Positions 5,266 through 13,484 of a stretch of DNA of 14,321 bases are shown here, in pieces (position 1 is the first letter of the stretch; every line of letters begins with the position of its first letter). This DNA comes from Gemmatimonadota bacterium (GTDB lineage Bacteria; Gemmatimonadota; Gemmatimonadetes; Longimicrobiales; RSA9). The stretch spans positions 1 to 14,321 of the forward strand of contig JACQPS010000085.1 of assembly GCA_016207445.1 (NCBI GenBank), read 5' to 3'. Under the pieces are notes generated by a model. That model made no database searches. It had not been told where the DNA came from and worked only from the letters and a program-made list of their open reading frames with translations. The position numbers and the translations under genes were made by a program.

Positions 5266-6675
5266 TCAAACTTCGAGATCGACCCACCGGATCAACTCGC
5301 GCAGCGGCTCCTGGCCGTCGTGGTGCCAGGTGACGGGCGGCCAGGGCATACGCTCGAGATCGGTGATGCGGGAGATGCCGACCCTGCCCAGCGCCTCGGC
5401 GAGCCGGGCAAGACGCTCGGGCGTGGTGGCGGCCGCGGCGGTCTGAAGGCGGCCCGCGAAGGGGCGCACGAGGTCGGCCAGGTCGAAGAGGTCCTCGAGG
5501 GGTTTCACCCACACGACCCGGTTGAGGCAGGACGGCGTGAGCGCCGGGTCGTCGTCATAGAGCACCGTGTACTCGGTGCCGGAGCTGGCAAAGAGGCGTA
5601 CGGTCCTGCCGGCCATTCCGCGGAACTCGGCCGCGCTGCGCGCGTGCTGGATCGCCGCGGCTTCGGCCGGGGACAGGCGGCCGCGCGGCAGGTCCTCTTC
5701 GAGCCGCGCCAGCTCTTCCGCGAGCAGCGCCGCGAAGTCGTCCGGCTGCAGGCCTCCGCCCCGCTCGACGTAGAGCACGTGCGGTGACACACATCCCTGC
5801 TGGTCGAACACCGCCACGGCGCGAGCCGCGCGCGCAGCGACGTGCCGGGCCTGTTCGCGGCCGAGCGACTCGCGTCCAATGACGCCGAAGGAGAGCCTGG
5901 GGCCGTGCACGACCAGGCGCTTGCCGGCCGGCATTCGGCCGCGCAGCGCTGCCACCGTTTCTTCGCCGCCGTAGACCACGACCAGGTCGGCGCTCTCGAG
6001 CGCGAGCCGTTCCAGCGCCTCGGTCCCGCCGGGCCAGTAGGTCACAGCCAGGCACTCCCCGAGCCGCTGGTCCACCTCGGCGAGCGCGCGCGCGAAGAGG
6101 GCGGCGAGCAGCGGCTCGCCGGACGCGGTCTTTCCCAGCGTCGCCGCCTTGACCAGGAGCGAGCGCACGAGCGAGGTCACGGCCACGCCAGGTACGTTGC
6201 CCGCGAACACGTGAAATGCGAGCTCGGGCCCGTACGCGCGCCGGTGACGTCCGGCCGCGGCCGGATCGGGCCTGAGCCCGTCCAGGACCCGTGCATCGCC
6301 GAGCTCGGCGGCGAGCAGCGCGTGCAGCGCGTCGGCGCGCCAATCGCGCGCCATGCGCTCCACGATCAGTCGTACCATGGGCGGCGAGTAGCCGGTGATC
6401 GCGGGGAGGGCGCCCTCCGCCTGACGCCGCAGCGGATCCCTCTCATCGGCCAGCCGGCCCGCGGCACGGTCGATGATGTCCACCAGCTCGGCCACGGGTC
6501 GGTCGGCCAGGGCGCGCGCGCGCGCCGCGCGCAGCCGCTCGAGCACGCCCTCCAGCAGCGACGCGTCCAGGAGCGGCGTGCGCAGCTCGACCTCGTCGCC
6601 GAAGCGGCGTACATCCCAGCCGGTCACGCGGTCTAGGTCGAGCGCCGGCAGATGAAACGCGTCGGCGCGGATCAT
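5266..6675 (-). CDS. luxC: LuxC-like acyl-CoA/acyl-protein reductase
   Basis: This 469-aa enzyme of the aldehyde dehydrogenase superfamily reduces activated fatty acyl groups to aldehydes with NADPH. The catalytic Cys is C295 in AVFDQQGCVSPHV, the LuxC form of the ALDH nucleophile motif. The nucleotide-binding half shows ELAFHVFAGNVPGVA (151-165), LLVKAATLGKTASGEPLL (173-190) and ADLVVVYGGEETV (229-241). Length is normal for LuxC (about 480). ATG 6675 overlaps the luxE stop by 4 nt (ATGA), so the two are translationally coupled. In luminous bacteria LuxC and LuxE form the fatty acid reductase complex; here luxA, luxB and luxD are absent from the window, so the aldehyde probably serves lipid or secondary metabolism. 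It ends the long - strand gene run. Confidence 0.93.
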   Translation of the reverse strand: MIRADAFHLPALDLDRVTGWDVRRFGDEVELRTPLLDASLLEGVLERLRAARARALADRPVAELVDIIDRAAGRLADERDPLRRQAEGALPAITGYSPPMVRLIVERMARDWRADALHALLAAELGDARVLDGLRPDPAAAGRHRRAYGPELAFHVFAGNVPGVAVTSLVRSLLVKAATLGKTASGEPLLAALFARALAEVDQRLGECLAVTYWPGGTEALERLALESADLVVVYGGEETVAALRGRMPAGKRLVVHGPRLSFGVIGRESLGREQARHVAARAARAVAVFDQQGCVSPHVLYVERGGGLQPDDFAALLAEELARLEEDLPRGRLSPAEAAAIQHARSAAEFRGMAGRTVRLFASSGTEYTVLYDDDPALTPSCLNRVVWVKPLEDLFDLADLVRPFAGRLQTAAAATTPERLARLAEALGRVGISRITDLERMPWPPVTWHHDGQEPLRELIRWVDLEV

Positions 6676-7799
6676 CGGCGTTCCTCGACCGCGCTGAGCA
6701 GCAGGTCCATGGCGATCGAGCAGCCGCGTGGCGGCGCGCCCGTCGCGCGCCCGAGCACGACGAATCCGTCCTCCACTTCCCCTCCGAGATCCTCCGTCTG
6801 CACCGCGACCACCGAGCTCAGGTTGGCGAGATCGACCAGACGGAGAATGCCGACGGCGCCGGGGCGCGCCACCTCCAGTGTCTCCGGGTCTGCGACCAGC
6901 ACGCGCATCCAGGGCGGGGCGAGCTTGCGCGGCGAGCGGCCGCTCACGCCCGCATGCCAGTCACGCAGCCCCGCATCGTAGGCCTGAGAGGACAGCTCCG
7001 TCATGCCGTACTCGTTTACGACGTGAGAGCCGGGGACGCCGACCAGCTCCTGGTACGCGGAGCGCAGCTCCTCCGCCGGGACCTCACGGCGCCGCCCCTT
7101 GAATCCGCCCGTATCCATGAGCCGCGAGCCCGCCGGCAGCCGGAATCGCTCGCCGCGTGCGCGCAGCCGATCCAGCCAGTGCAGGAACGCGAGCGAAGTC
7201 CCCAGGAGACACACCGGCGTCCGTCCATCGGTGAAGCGCCGGAGCGCCGCGGCGAGGGCGTCGTCGTCGATCCCCCGCTGCACATCCGCGTAATGGGCGC
7301 TGCCCTGCGCGCCGACACGCTCGACCAGCACGGCGACCATGTGCGCGAGGGAGGAGTCAGTCATCTGCTGGCCGGGCGGGACGAGCGAGAGCAGGGGAAG
7401 TTCGGCGCGATCCGGCAGCACGTACCCCGCGAAGCCGGCCAGCAGCGCGGCGTGATAGGCCGTGACATCGAGGAGGTAGTGCTCGCCCCGGCGCTCCGCA
7501 CGCGTGGTGCCGCTCGTGCGGAACACGGCCTCGGCTGCCTCCACGCGGCCGGCCACCAGCCGCACTTCCTTGAAGGCCGCCGTGGGCACCGCCGGGATCT
7601 CGCTCCAGTGGGCGACGTCGTCCGGCGTCCGCCCCCGGCGGCGACAGTACGCGGCGTAGGGACCGTTGCGTTCGAATTGAAACGCGAAGATGCGGCGGGC
7701 GAGCGCATCGAACACGGCGTCCTCGAGCGGGCGGTCCACGCCACGCGCGCACAGCGCGATCACCTGGTCGCGCAACGCTTCACCCTCGAGATCGAGCAC
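6672..7799 (-). CDS. luxE: LuxE-like acyl-protein synthetase (ANL superfamily)
   Basis: This 375-aa enzyme activates fatty acids with ATP and passes the acyl group to LuxC. The ANL phosphate-binding motif is FRTSGTT (93-99), the adenine-side motif NEYGMTEL (262-269), and a TEDLG (335-339) corresponds to the TGD motif. A C-terminal RGCSIAMD places C360 where LuxE of Vibrio carries its acylated Cys (C364 in V. harveyi). The start is GTG 7799, 19 nt after the upstream stop: it gives the usual LuxE length, and no ATG lies nearby. The open frame continues upstream to 8087 only as a shadow of the neighbouring gene. No strong ribosome site is seen, so reinitiation from that gene is likely. The stop overlaps luxC by 4 nt. 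Confidence 0.92.
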   Translation of the reverse strand: MLDLEGEALRDQVIALCARGVDRPLEDAVFDALARRIFAFQFERNGPYAAYCRRRGRTPDDVAHWSEIPAVPTAAFKEVRLVAGRVEAAEAVFRTSGTTRAERRGEHYLLDVTAYHAALLAGFAGYVLPDRAELPLLSLVPPGQQMTDSSLAHMVAVLVERVGAQGSAHYADVQRGIDDDALAAALRRFTDGRTPVCLLGTSLAFLHWLDRLRARGERFRLPAGSRLMDTGGFKGRRREVPAEELRSAYQELVGVPGSHVVNEYGMTELSSQAYDAGLRDWHAGVSGRSPRKLAPPWMRVLVADPETLEVARPGAVGILRLVDLANLSSVVAVQTEDLGGEVEDGFVVLGRATGAPPRGCSIAMDLLLSAVEERR

Positions 7800-7818
7800 G
7801 CCCGGTGCCGGAGCGAGG

Positions 7819-9576
7819 TCAGCGGATCGCGTTGACGGCGGCGGCGAGCTCCGCGGGGTCGCGCACGGGCGGCGAGCAGGAGCGCAGGCCGCAGGCGTAC
7901 GCGGCGGGAGCGCCGCCCGCCGGGAAGTTGAGCGCGCCCAGGCGACCGCCTCGCTCGAGCGTCCAGACCCGGCGCTCCGGGTCGGGCAGCGCGAGTGCCG
8001 CGCTGCGCAGCGGCTTCGTCTGCTCGCGCGGTCCGACGACGACGATGCGCAGCGGCGGCTCGAAGAACTCGTCGACCGCGAGGGCAAAGGCGCCGCCGGC
8101 CACGCCGTAGCGTCCCGCGAGCGGCGAGAGCACCGCCAGAATGCGCTCGGCGACGGCGTGGTAGCCGCGCTCGCCGGTCGCCTCGGTCAGGTCGAGCAGC
8201 GCGCGCGCCGCGTGGGCGTTCAGCTCGAAGGGGCGGTCCCGGTAGCGGAGGGCGCCGACGTCGTCCTCACTCGGCCGGTGATCGATGAACCCACCGTCCT
8301 CCGCCCAGAGCAGCCGTTCGAGCGCCTCAGCGAGCGTGCCCACCCGCGCGAGCGCATCCGCGCGGCCCGTGGTCTGAGCGACGGCGAGACCCGCGCGCAT
8401 GGCCTCCACGGCATCCGTGAGCAGCCCGGAGAGCGCAGGCTCGTCATCGGGCTCGCGGTGGTGGTAGAGCAGGCCATCCGGCGCGCTCATGGCGGCGAGC
8501 AGCGTGTCCAGCGCCGCGCCGGCCCGCCCGATCCAGTCCTCGCGCGCGAGCCGGCCGCCAGCCTCTGCCAGCGCGGCGATCCACTGCGCGTTCCAGTTCG
8601 CGTAGACGACCGCGTCCACGGTGGGCCGTGCGTGCTTGCGCCGCGCGCGCGCCTCGAGGCGGTAGTAGTCCTCGTCCGCGTCCTGGCTTCCGCCCCACAA
8701 GCCCTCGGGGAGTCGCAGCACCCGCTCGACCCAATCGACCACGCGTTCGGCGGTCCTGCGCCAGTCGGCCCGGCCGCGTAGCTGCGCGCCGAGTGCATAG
8801 GCGCGGAGCAGCCCCGCGTTGACCTCGAGCATCTTCTCGTAATGCGGTCCGGTCCAGTCGGCCGCGGTGGTGTAGCGGAAGAAGCCGCCGTCCACGTCGT
8901 CCCACAGCTCGCCGGCGAGCATTCCGTCCAGCGTGCGCTCGGCCATCTCGAGCCAATCCGGGTTGCGCGTGCGCTGCCCCAGCACGAAAAGCATCTCGAT
9001 GGCTTCCCCGTGCGGGAACTTCGGCTCGCCGCCGAAACCGCCGTTGCGCGGATCGAAGGCATCCCGCGTGGCGGTGACGACGTCGTCGGCCGCTTCCCGC
9101 CGCACCAGCCCCACGGCCGGGTGCCGCGAGCGCGCCGCTTCCAGCGCTTTCCTGCGCCGCTCGATCTCCGCCTGCAGCTCGCCGCGCCGCTCGCGCCAGG
9201 CGGCGAGCACGCCGCCCGCGACGGAGCGGAACTCGTCCGGCGGCACGTACGTGCCCGACCACAGCACCTCGCCGGTCGGCGTCAGGAACGCGTTGGTCGG
9301 CCAGCCGCCGGCGATGTAGCGGTCCTGCACGTGCGGGTTGTGATCGGCATCCACCCGCATGGGGATCAGGTCCTGGTTGATGAGCTGAACGAGGGCGGGG
9401 TCGGAGTAGGTGGTCTCGTCCATCCGGTGGCACCACTGGCACCAGACGGCCGTGAGGTTCAGCAGGATCGGCGTGTCGGTCCTGCTCGCCTCGTCGAACG
9501 CGGCGCGCCCCCATCGGCGCCAGTGGATCTCACCCGCACGGTTCGGCCGTGGGGAAAAGCGGAAGCTGTCCGGCAT
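7819..9576 (-). CDS. YyaL/SSP411-type protein: thioredoxin-fold DUF255 plus six-hairpin domain
   Basis: This 585-aa cytoplasmic protein has an N-terminal thioredoxin-like DUF255 domain (about 10-150). Its motifs are LTAVWCQWCHRMDE (41-54, redox CxxC C46/C49) and AGGWPTNAFLTPTGEVLWSGTYVPP (89-113, containing the cis-Pro loop). The rest is an (alpha/alpha) barrel like N-acylglucosamine epimerases and glycosidases, with FPHGEAIEML, a GGFFRYTTAADWTGPHYEKM segment and the family's C-terminal AYACGLRSCSPPVRDPAEL. Bacterial homologues such as YyaL are usually near 690 aa, so this one is shorter. The biochemical role of the family is not settled. ATG 9576 follows a GGGAG site 9 nt upstream. The 65-nt gap before it is the widest in the run, so it may head a sub-operon with luxE and luxC. 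Confidence 0.9.
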   Translation of the reverse strand: MPDSFRFSPRPNRAGEIHWRRWGRAAFDEASRTDTPILLNLTAVWCQWCHRMDETTYSDPALVQLINQDLIPMRVDADHNPHVQDRYIAGGWPTNAFLTPTGEVLWSGTYVPPDEFRSVAGGVLAAWRERRGELQAEIERRRKALEAARSRHPAVGLVRREAADDVVTATRDAFDPRNGGFGGEPKFPHGEAIEMLFVLGQRTRNPDWLEMAERTLDGMLAGELWDDVDGGFFRYTTAADWTGPHYEKMLEVNAGLLRAYALGAQLRGRADWRRTAERVVDWVERVLRLPEGLWGGSQDADEDYYRLEARARRKHARPTVDAVVYANWNAQWIAALAEAGGRLAREDWIGRAGAALDTLLAAMSAPDGLLYHHREPDDEPALSGLLTDAVEAMRAGLAVAQTTGRADALARVGTLAEALERLLWAEDGGFIDHRPSEDDVGALRYRDRPFELNAHAARALLDLTEATGERGYHAVAERILAVLSPLAGRYGVAGGAFALAVDEFFEPPLRIVVVGPREQTKPLRSAALALPDPERRVWTLERGGRLGALNFPAGGAPAAYACGLRSCSPPVRDPAELAAAVNAIR

Positions 9577-9641
9577 GGCGGGGGTCTCCCGCGTTCGTGC
9601 GCCCGCCCGAACGATAGGTGGAAACGCGAAACGGGGAAAGG

Positions 9642-10262
9642 TCAGGGCACGCGGAACTGCTCGCTCTTCGCCTCGTAGCGGCGTCCGGGCAGGCCCAGAA
9701 TGCCGATCAGCAGGCGCTTGAGGCCCTGACCGAGAGCGGACGGGAACGAGCGCCGGCCGCGCACGGCCGGCTGGAGCTCGCCCTTGAGCCAGTTCTCGAG
9801 CTCCTCGAGGTCCGAGAGCGAAAACGTCTCGATGTCCAGCACGGCGGTGTAGTAGTAGCGGCCGCCCCGCTGCGGCCGCAGCGTCAGCGGGTAGATGCGC
9901 TCGAGGGCGGCGCGGGCATCGTCGTAACTCGCGAACGTATGGGCCGCTGCCGAGCTGGCGCGTGTGCGCAGCAGGTAGCGGCCTCCGAGCGGCTCGTACA
10001 GCAGCAGGGTCGCCCAGCTCTCGGTCCCCGCCAGATCATCGACGAAGCCGTCGCGCCACAGCTCGACTCGCAGGCGAATCCGCAGCGGCAGCCCGGAGCG
10101 CACCGCCTCCTGGAGACCAGGATCCTGGAGCACGGGGCCGAGGCGGAGCAGCGCGCGGTGCCCGGCGGCGGCATCCGCTGCCACCGAAAGCGCCGGCGCC
10201 TGGGGGAACGGTTCCGGGGCCGGCGCGAGCCAGAGCATCAGAGCGAACAGGGACGAGGTCAA
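9642..10262 (-). CDS. DUF4390-like exported protein
   Basis: The protein is about 206 aa from a TTG start at 10262 that overlaps the preceding stop (TTGA), or 198 aa from ATG 10238. TTG gives the better signal-type N-terminus, TSSLFALMLWLAPAPEP, though positive charges are missing from it. The mature part is a beta-rich domain: PLRIRLRVELWRDGFVDDLAG, a central LLYEPLGGRYLLRT, and YYYTAVLDIETFSLSDLEELENWLKGEL. The spacing of strands and the final LPLP-like/W-K-G element resemble DUF4390. In beta-proteobacteria, as I recall, DUF4390 genes lie beside ntrYX; here it lies two genes after an NtrX-like regulator, which supports the assignment. It probably acts in the periplasm. A basic C-terminal tail (GRRYEAKSEQFRVP) follows a hydrophobic helix near residue 185 (LKRLLIGILGL). 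Confidence 0.65.
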   Translation of the reverse strand: MTSSLFALMLWLAPAPEPFPQAPALSVAADAAAGHRALLRLGPVLQDPGLQEAVRSGLPLRIRLRVELWRDGFVDDLAGTESWATLLLYEPLGGRYLLRTRASSAAAHTFASYDDARAALERIYPLTLRPQRGGRYYYTAVLDIETFSLSDLEELENWLKGELQPAVRGRRSFPSALGQGLKRLLIGILGLPGRRYEAKSEQFRVP

Positions 10263-12082
10263 AAGCTCGGACCCACGCGCACGAAAAAGTTGATGCGCTC
10301 GGTCAGCCGGTCGACGCTTCCGGAGAGCGGCACGGCCCAGTAGAAGCCGATCCTCCCGAGCCGCAACCCGAGCCCGGCATCCACGGAGAAGTCGTTCTGG
10401 CCGCCGCCGCGCCCCTGCTTCGAGCGCGGCTCGTTCCAGGCGCGGCCCGCATTGAAGAATGCGAGCCACGCAGGAGACTCACCCAACTGCACGTCCGGCC
10501 CCAACCAGCGCCGGAGCAGCCGGCGTGCGGCGGGAAAGCTGGCGGTGTACTCGAGCTGCAGCACGGCGGCGCGGTCGCAGCCGTAGAACGGGTAAATCCG
10601 GTCCTCGGGGTCTGGATCGAACGTATTCGGCGGGGGCCCCGGCACCAGGGTGCGGCGCGCGCCGCAGTCGAAGTCGAACAGGCGGTAGCCCGGCAGCGAT
10701 CCTTCACCGCCCAGCGCGTGCTGGCGCTGCGGCGGGAGTGGGTCGCCGTCGAGCGAGCCGGCCGCGAGCGCGCGCACGGCCAGCCGCGAGCTGGGCCCCA
10801 GCCGGGCATAGCGGCGCACGTCCACGAAGGCCGCGAGGAACCGGTCGTTGGCCGGGGCGCTGCCGAAGCTCGGCTGCCCGAGCGAATCCAGAAGAACGTT
10901 GTGCGCGAGCGTGCCGCCCAGACCCCGCTCGAGCTCGATCCGCACGAGCCAGCCGGCGGAGGGGCTCACGTCCTCGTTGCGCGTATCGTGATCCACCGCC
11001 AGGGAAAGGCTGCGCAGCCGACCTTCCGCGACAGTGGGCTGCGGCCGCCAGGCCTCGTCGTTCTCGAAGAGGGACCAGGGCTCGCGCGGCAGCACCCGCT
11101 CGTGCTCCTCCTGCCGGTACTCGAGCAGGAGACGGGTGGGGCTCCCCCGCGGCGCCCAGCCGAAGTACGCGCCCCAGCCGGTGCGCTCGTAGTAGTCGCG
11201 GAAATCCTGGTGGAACAGGAAGGTCGCGAGCGAGTTCTCGCGGTTCGACAACCCCCACTCCTCGATCGGGTCGATCTCGGAGAACAGCCGCGCACCGATG
11301 CGCGCGCGCTGATGGGCGCCGAAGTACTGTTCGGCCCGCAGGGTGTAGCCCAGCTCGTCCGAGTCGACGCTCAGCCCCGACTCGCTGCGGTAGATGAGCT
11401 GCGCCTCGAGCCGGGTCGGATTCGAGCCGCCGAACCGCACGCGCGGGCCGATGCTGATGGGCAACCCCTCCACCCGGTTGTAGCTCCCGCGGATCGACGC
11501 GGTCAGATCGGTGCGGCCGAAGCCGAACTCGCGGCCGGCACTGATCGCGGTGGGCGGAGCCGGTGAGAGGTAGACCAGGCGGCCGTCCTCGCGCCGGTAG
11601 CGGAGCGGCTCGGGATGGACCACGCTCTGGCCGGCGACGCGCGCCGAGTCCAGCCCCGTGACGCCGCCGCCCACGACCGTGAGGTCGCCCTCGATGTCGG
11701 CACCGGGCTCCAGGCGCAGGTCGCCGTTCACGACCACGAGGCTGCCGCGCACGCGGCCGCCGACCAGCACGGGCCCGCCCAGGACGACCACGTCGCCGAC
11801 CAGCTCGCTTCCGCGCGCCAGCCAGGACTCGCCGGTCAGGCGGATCGTCTCCGGGCGGTTGTAGACGGCGATGATCGCCTCCGCCGTGGCGCGCGGCAAC
11901 GCGTCCTCGCGGGGGATCTGGGCGGCGGCCGCCCCGCCGAGGGCGTGGGCGAGGGCGAGCGCGAGGGCGGGGGCAATGCGGGGCGAAAAGCGGGTGGGGG
12001 TACCCTTGCCCGCTTTTCCTCCCGCTTTGCTCTCGCCCGCGCCCACGCCCCACGCCCCCGCCCGTATTTCGGCACTCCTCAT
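10259..12082 (-). CDS. Beta-solenoid plus Omp85/BamA-type outer-membrane barrel fusion
   Basis: This 607-aa protein starts at ATG 12082, overlapping the stop of the regulator by 4 nt (ATGA). Residues ~36-53 (IAPALALALAHALGGAAA) are the signal peptide core, with cleavage likely before Q54. Residues ~88-155 are a short-period beta segment (VGDVVVLGG, VRGSLVVVNGDLRL, IEGDLTVVGGGV) like bactofilin or hexapeptide solenoids, in place of POTRA domains. From ~185 to the end is a surface-antigen/Omp85-like barrel with alternating aromatic strands, conserved-looking HALGGEGSLPGYRLFDFDC (about 446-464), and terminal INFFVRVGPSF ending in Phe, the Bam recognition signal. It should insert in the outer membrane. 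Residues ~8-48 are encoded by an inverted-array repeat, so the N-terminus is unusual. Neighbouring lipoprotein and DUF4390 genes suggest an envelope role. Confidence 0.82.
   Translation of the reverse strand: MRSAEIRAGAWGVGAGESKAGGKAGKGTPTRFSPRIAPALALALAHALGGAAAAQIPREDALPRATAEAIIAVYNRPETIRLTGESWLARGSELVGDVVVLGGPVLVGGRVRGSLVVVNGDLRLEPGADIEGDLTVVGGGVTGLDSARVAGQSVVHPEPLRYRREDGRLVYLSPAPPTAISAGREFGFGRTDLTASIRGSYNRVEGLPISIGPRVRFGGSNPTRLEAQLIYRSESGLSVDSDELGYTLRAEQYFGAHQRARIGARLFSEIDPIEEWGLSNRENSLATFLFHQDFRDYYERTGWGAYFGWAPRGSPTRLLLEYRQEEHERVLPREPWSLFENDEAWRPQPTVAEGRLRSLSLAVDHDTRNEDVSPSAGWLVRIELERGLGGTLAHNVLLDSLGQPSFGSAPANDRFLAAFVDVRRYARLGPSSRLAVRALAAGSLDGDPLPPQRQHALGGEGSLPGYRLFDFDCGARRTLVPGPPPNTFDPDPEDRIYPFYGCDRAAVLQLEYTASFPAARRLLRRWLGPDVQLGESPAWLAFFNAGRAWNEPRSKQGRGGGQNDFSVDAGLGLRLGRIGFYWAVPLSGSVDRLTERINFFVRVGPSF
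11941..12060. repeat. Inverted hexanucleotide-array element 3, inside a coding start
   Basis: The left arm is a run of GGGCGN 6-mers (GGGCGT GGGCGA GGGCGA then GCGCGA GGGCGG GGGCAA, from 11941). The right arm (about 12029-12060), read on the other strand, is GGGCGG GGGCGT, GGGGCGT, GGGCGC GGGCGA. An 11-bp perfect pair is 11941-11951 with 12040-12050. The core contains a second perfect pair, GAAAAGCGGG (11985-11994) with CCCGCTTTTC (12009-12018), around GGGTACCC. The element encodes residues ~8-48 of the Omp85-like protein, including its signal peptide core. Confidence 0.7.
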
Positions 12083-13476
12083 CGCTCGATCCCCAGCCGT
12101 TTCATGCGGCGATACAGGTTGGGCCGGTCCGTCTTCAGCCGGCGCGCGGCCTCCGCGACATTGCCGCCGGCATCCTCGAGCGCGCGCAGGATGAGCTCGC
12201 GCTCGTAGGCATCGAGACGGGGTCCGAGCGCGTCCGCGGCGTTCGCGGGTGCGCGCCCGACCGCCCCGTGCGCGGACGACGGTACCGGCGCCGGTGCAGC
12301 CGGCTGCCGGGCATCCCGCTCCGTGAGCAGCAGCTCGATCTGCGTTGCGCCCACCGGACGCCCCGGATACAGGATCGCCAGCCGTTCGCAGATGTTGGCC
12401 AGCTCGCGCACGTTCCCGGGCCAACGGTACCGCTGCAGGCGATCGAGCGCGGAGCGTTCCAGGCGCGGCGTCTGCAGCCCCTGCCGGGTCTGGAGCCGGG
12501 CCAGGAAATGCGCCGCGAGCTCGGGAACGTCTTCCAGCCGCTCGCGCAGGGGCGGCAGGTGGACGGGCAGCACGTGCAGGCGGTAGTAGAGGTCGTCGCG
12601 GAAGCGGCCGATCGCCATCTCCGCGCGCAGGTCGCGGTTCGTGGCCGCGACCACGCGCACGTCCACCGGAATCGGCTCCTGTCCGCCGACCCGCTCGATC
12701 TTCCCCGCCTCGATCACGCGCAGCAGCTTCGCCTGCGCCTCCGCGCTCAGGTCCGCCACCTCGTCCAGGAACAGCGTCCCGCCATCCGCCAGCTCGAAGC
12801 GGCCGCGCCGCCGCTCCGTCGCGCCGGTGAAGGCACCCCGCTCGTGCCCGAACATCTCCGACTCGACCAGGTCGCGCGGAATCGCGGCGCTGTTCACGCG
12901 CACGAACGGCCCGGCCGCACGCCGCGACAGCGCGTGCAGCGCGGCGGCCGCGAGCTCCTTTCCCGTGCCACTCTCGCCCGTGATGAGTACGCGTGCATCC
13001 GTGGGCGCGACCTGCCGGATCAGCTCCCGCGCCTCGCGCATGGTGCGACTCGAGCCGACCAGCTCGTTTCCCGGGCCGAGCTCCGCCGCGAGCGCGCGCG
13101 AGAGCTCGCGCGCGCGCCGCAGCTCGAGCGCACCGCCGACCGTGAGCAGCACCGCCTCGGGCGTGAGCGGCTTCTCGATGAAGTGGAACGCACCCAGCTT
13201 CGTCGCCTGCACCGCGTCGGCGAGCGTGGCGCGGCCGCTCATCATCACGACCGGCAGCGTGGAGCTGCGCTCGCCCACCACGCGCAGCACGTCGAGCCCG
13301 CTCAGGTCGGGCATCGCGAGGTCGAGCAACACGACGTCGGGCTCGTCCGCTTCCACGGCTGCGATGCCGCTGCGGCCGTCGGCGGCCTCCCGCGTGCGGT
13401 ACCCCTCCGACTCCAGCAGCCGCGCGAGCATCCGCCGGATATTGGCCTCGTCGTCGACGATCAGGATGACGGCCAT
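12079..13476 (-). CDS. NtrC/NtrX-type sigma-54-dependent response regulator
   Basis: This 465-aa transcription activator has three domains. The receiver (1-118) has acidic residues D8/D9, phospho-acceptor D52 (LLDLAMPD), S80 and K102 (FIEKP). The AAA+ domain (about 138-375) has Walker A GESGTGKE (167-174), the sigma-54 contact loop GAFTGA (214-219), Walker B GGTLFLDEV (232-240) and arginine finger region RFRDDLYYRL (291-300). A Pro/Ala linker leads to a Fis-type helix-turn-helix, GGNVAEAARRLKTDRPNLYRRMKRLGI (about 438-463). All residues needed for phosphorylation, ATP hydrolysis and sigma-54 activation are present. ATG 13476 is 8 nt after the upstream stop, with no clear ribosome site. The 4-nt overlap with the barrel gene implies co-expression. 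No cognate kinase is adjacent. A specific ntrX identity is likely but unproven. Confidence 0.94.
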   Translation of the reverse strand: MAVILIVDDEANIRRMLARLLESEGYRTREAADGRSGIAAVEADEPDVVLLDLAMPDLSGLDVLRVVGERSSTLPVVMMSGRATLADAVQATKLGAFHFIEKPLTPEAVLLTVGGALELRRARELSRALAAELGPGNELVGSSRTMREARELIRQVAPTDARVLITGESGTGKELAAAALHALSRRAAGPFVRVNSAAIPRDLVESEMFGHERGAFTGATERRRGRFELADGGTLFLDEVADLSAEAQAKLLRVIEAGKIERVGGQEPIPVDVRVVAATNRDLRAEMAIGRFRDDLYYRLHVLPVHLPPLRERLEDVPELAAHFLARLQTRQGLQTPRLERSALDRLQRYRWPGNVRELANICERLAILYPGRPVGATQIELLLTERDARQPAAPAPVPSSAHGAVGRAPANAADALGPRLDAYERELILRALEDAGGNVAEAARRLKTDRPNLYRRMKRLGIER

Positions 13477-13484
13477 GCTGGGGA

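Noticed and set aside
5150..5512. - strand frame giving an Ala-Lys repeat protein
   Set aside because: It is a shadow frame of luxC continuing through the 9-nt array, with no ribosome site.
7800..8087. 96-codon N-terminal extension of luxE
   Set aside because: It overlaps the end of the YyaL-type gene, is Ser/Arg-rich, and the GTG at 7799 gives the normal LuxE length.
9962..11566. 534-aa + strand frame
   Set aside because: Antisense to the Omp85-like and DUF4390 genes; its translation has no domain and shows the composition of a shadow frame.
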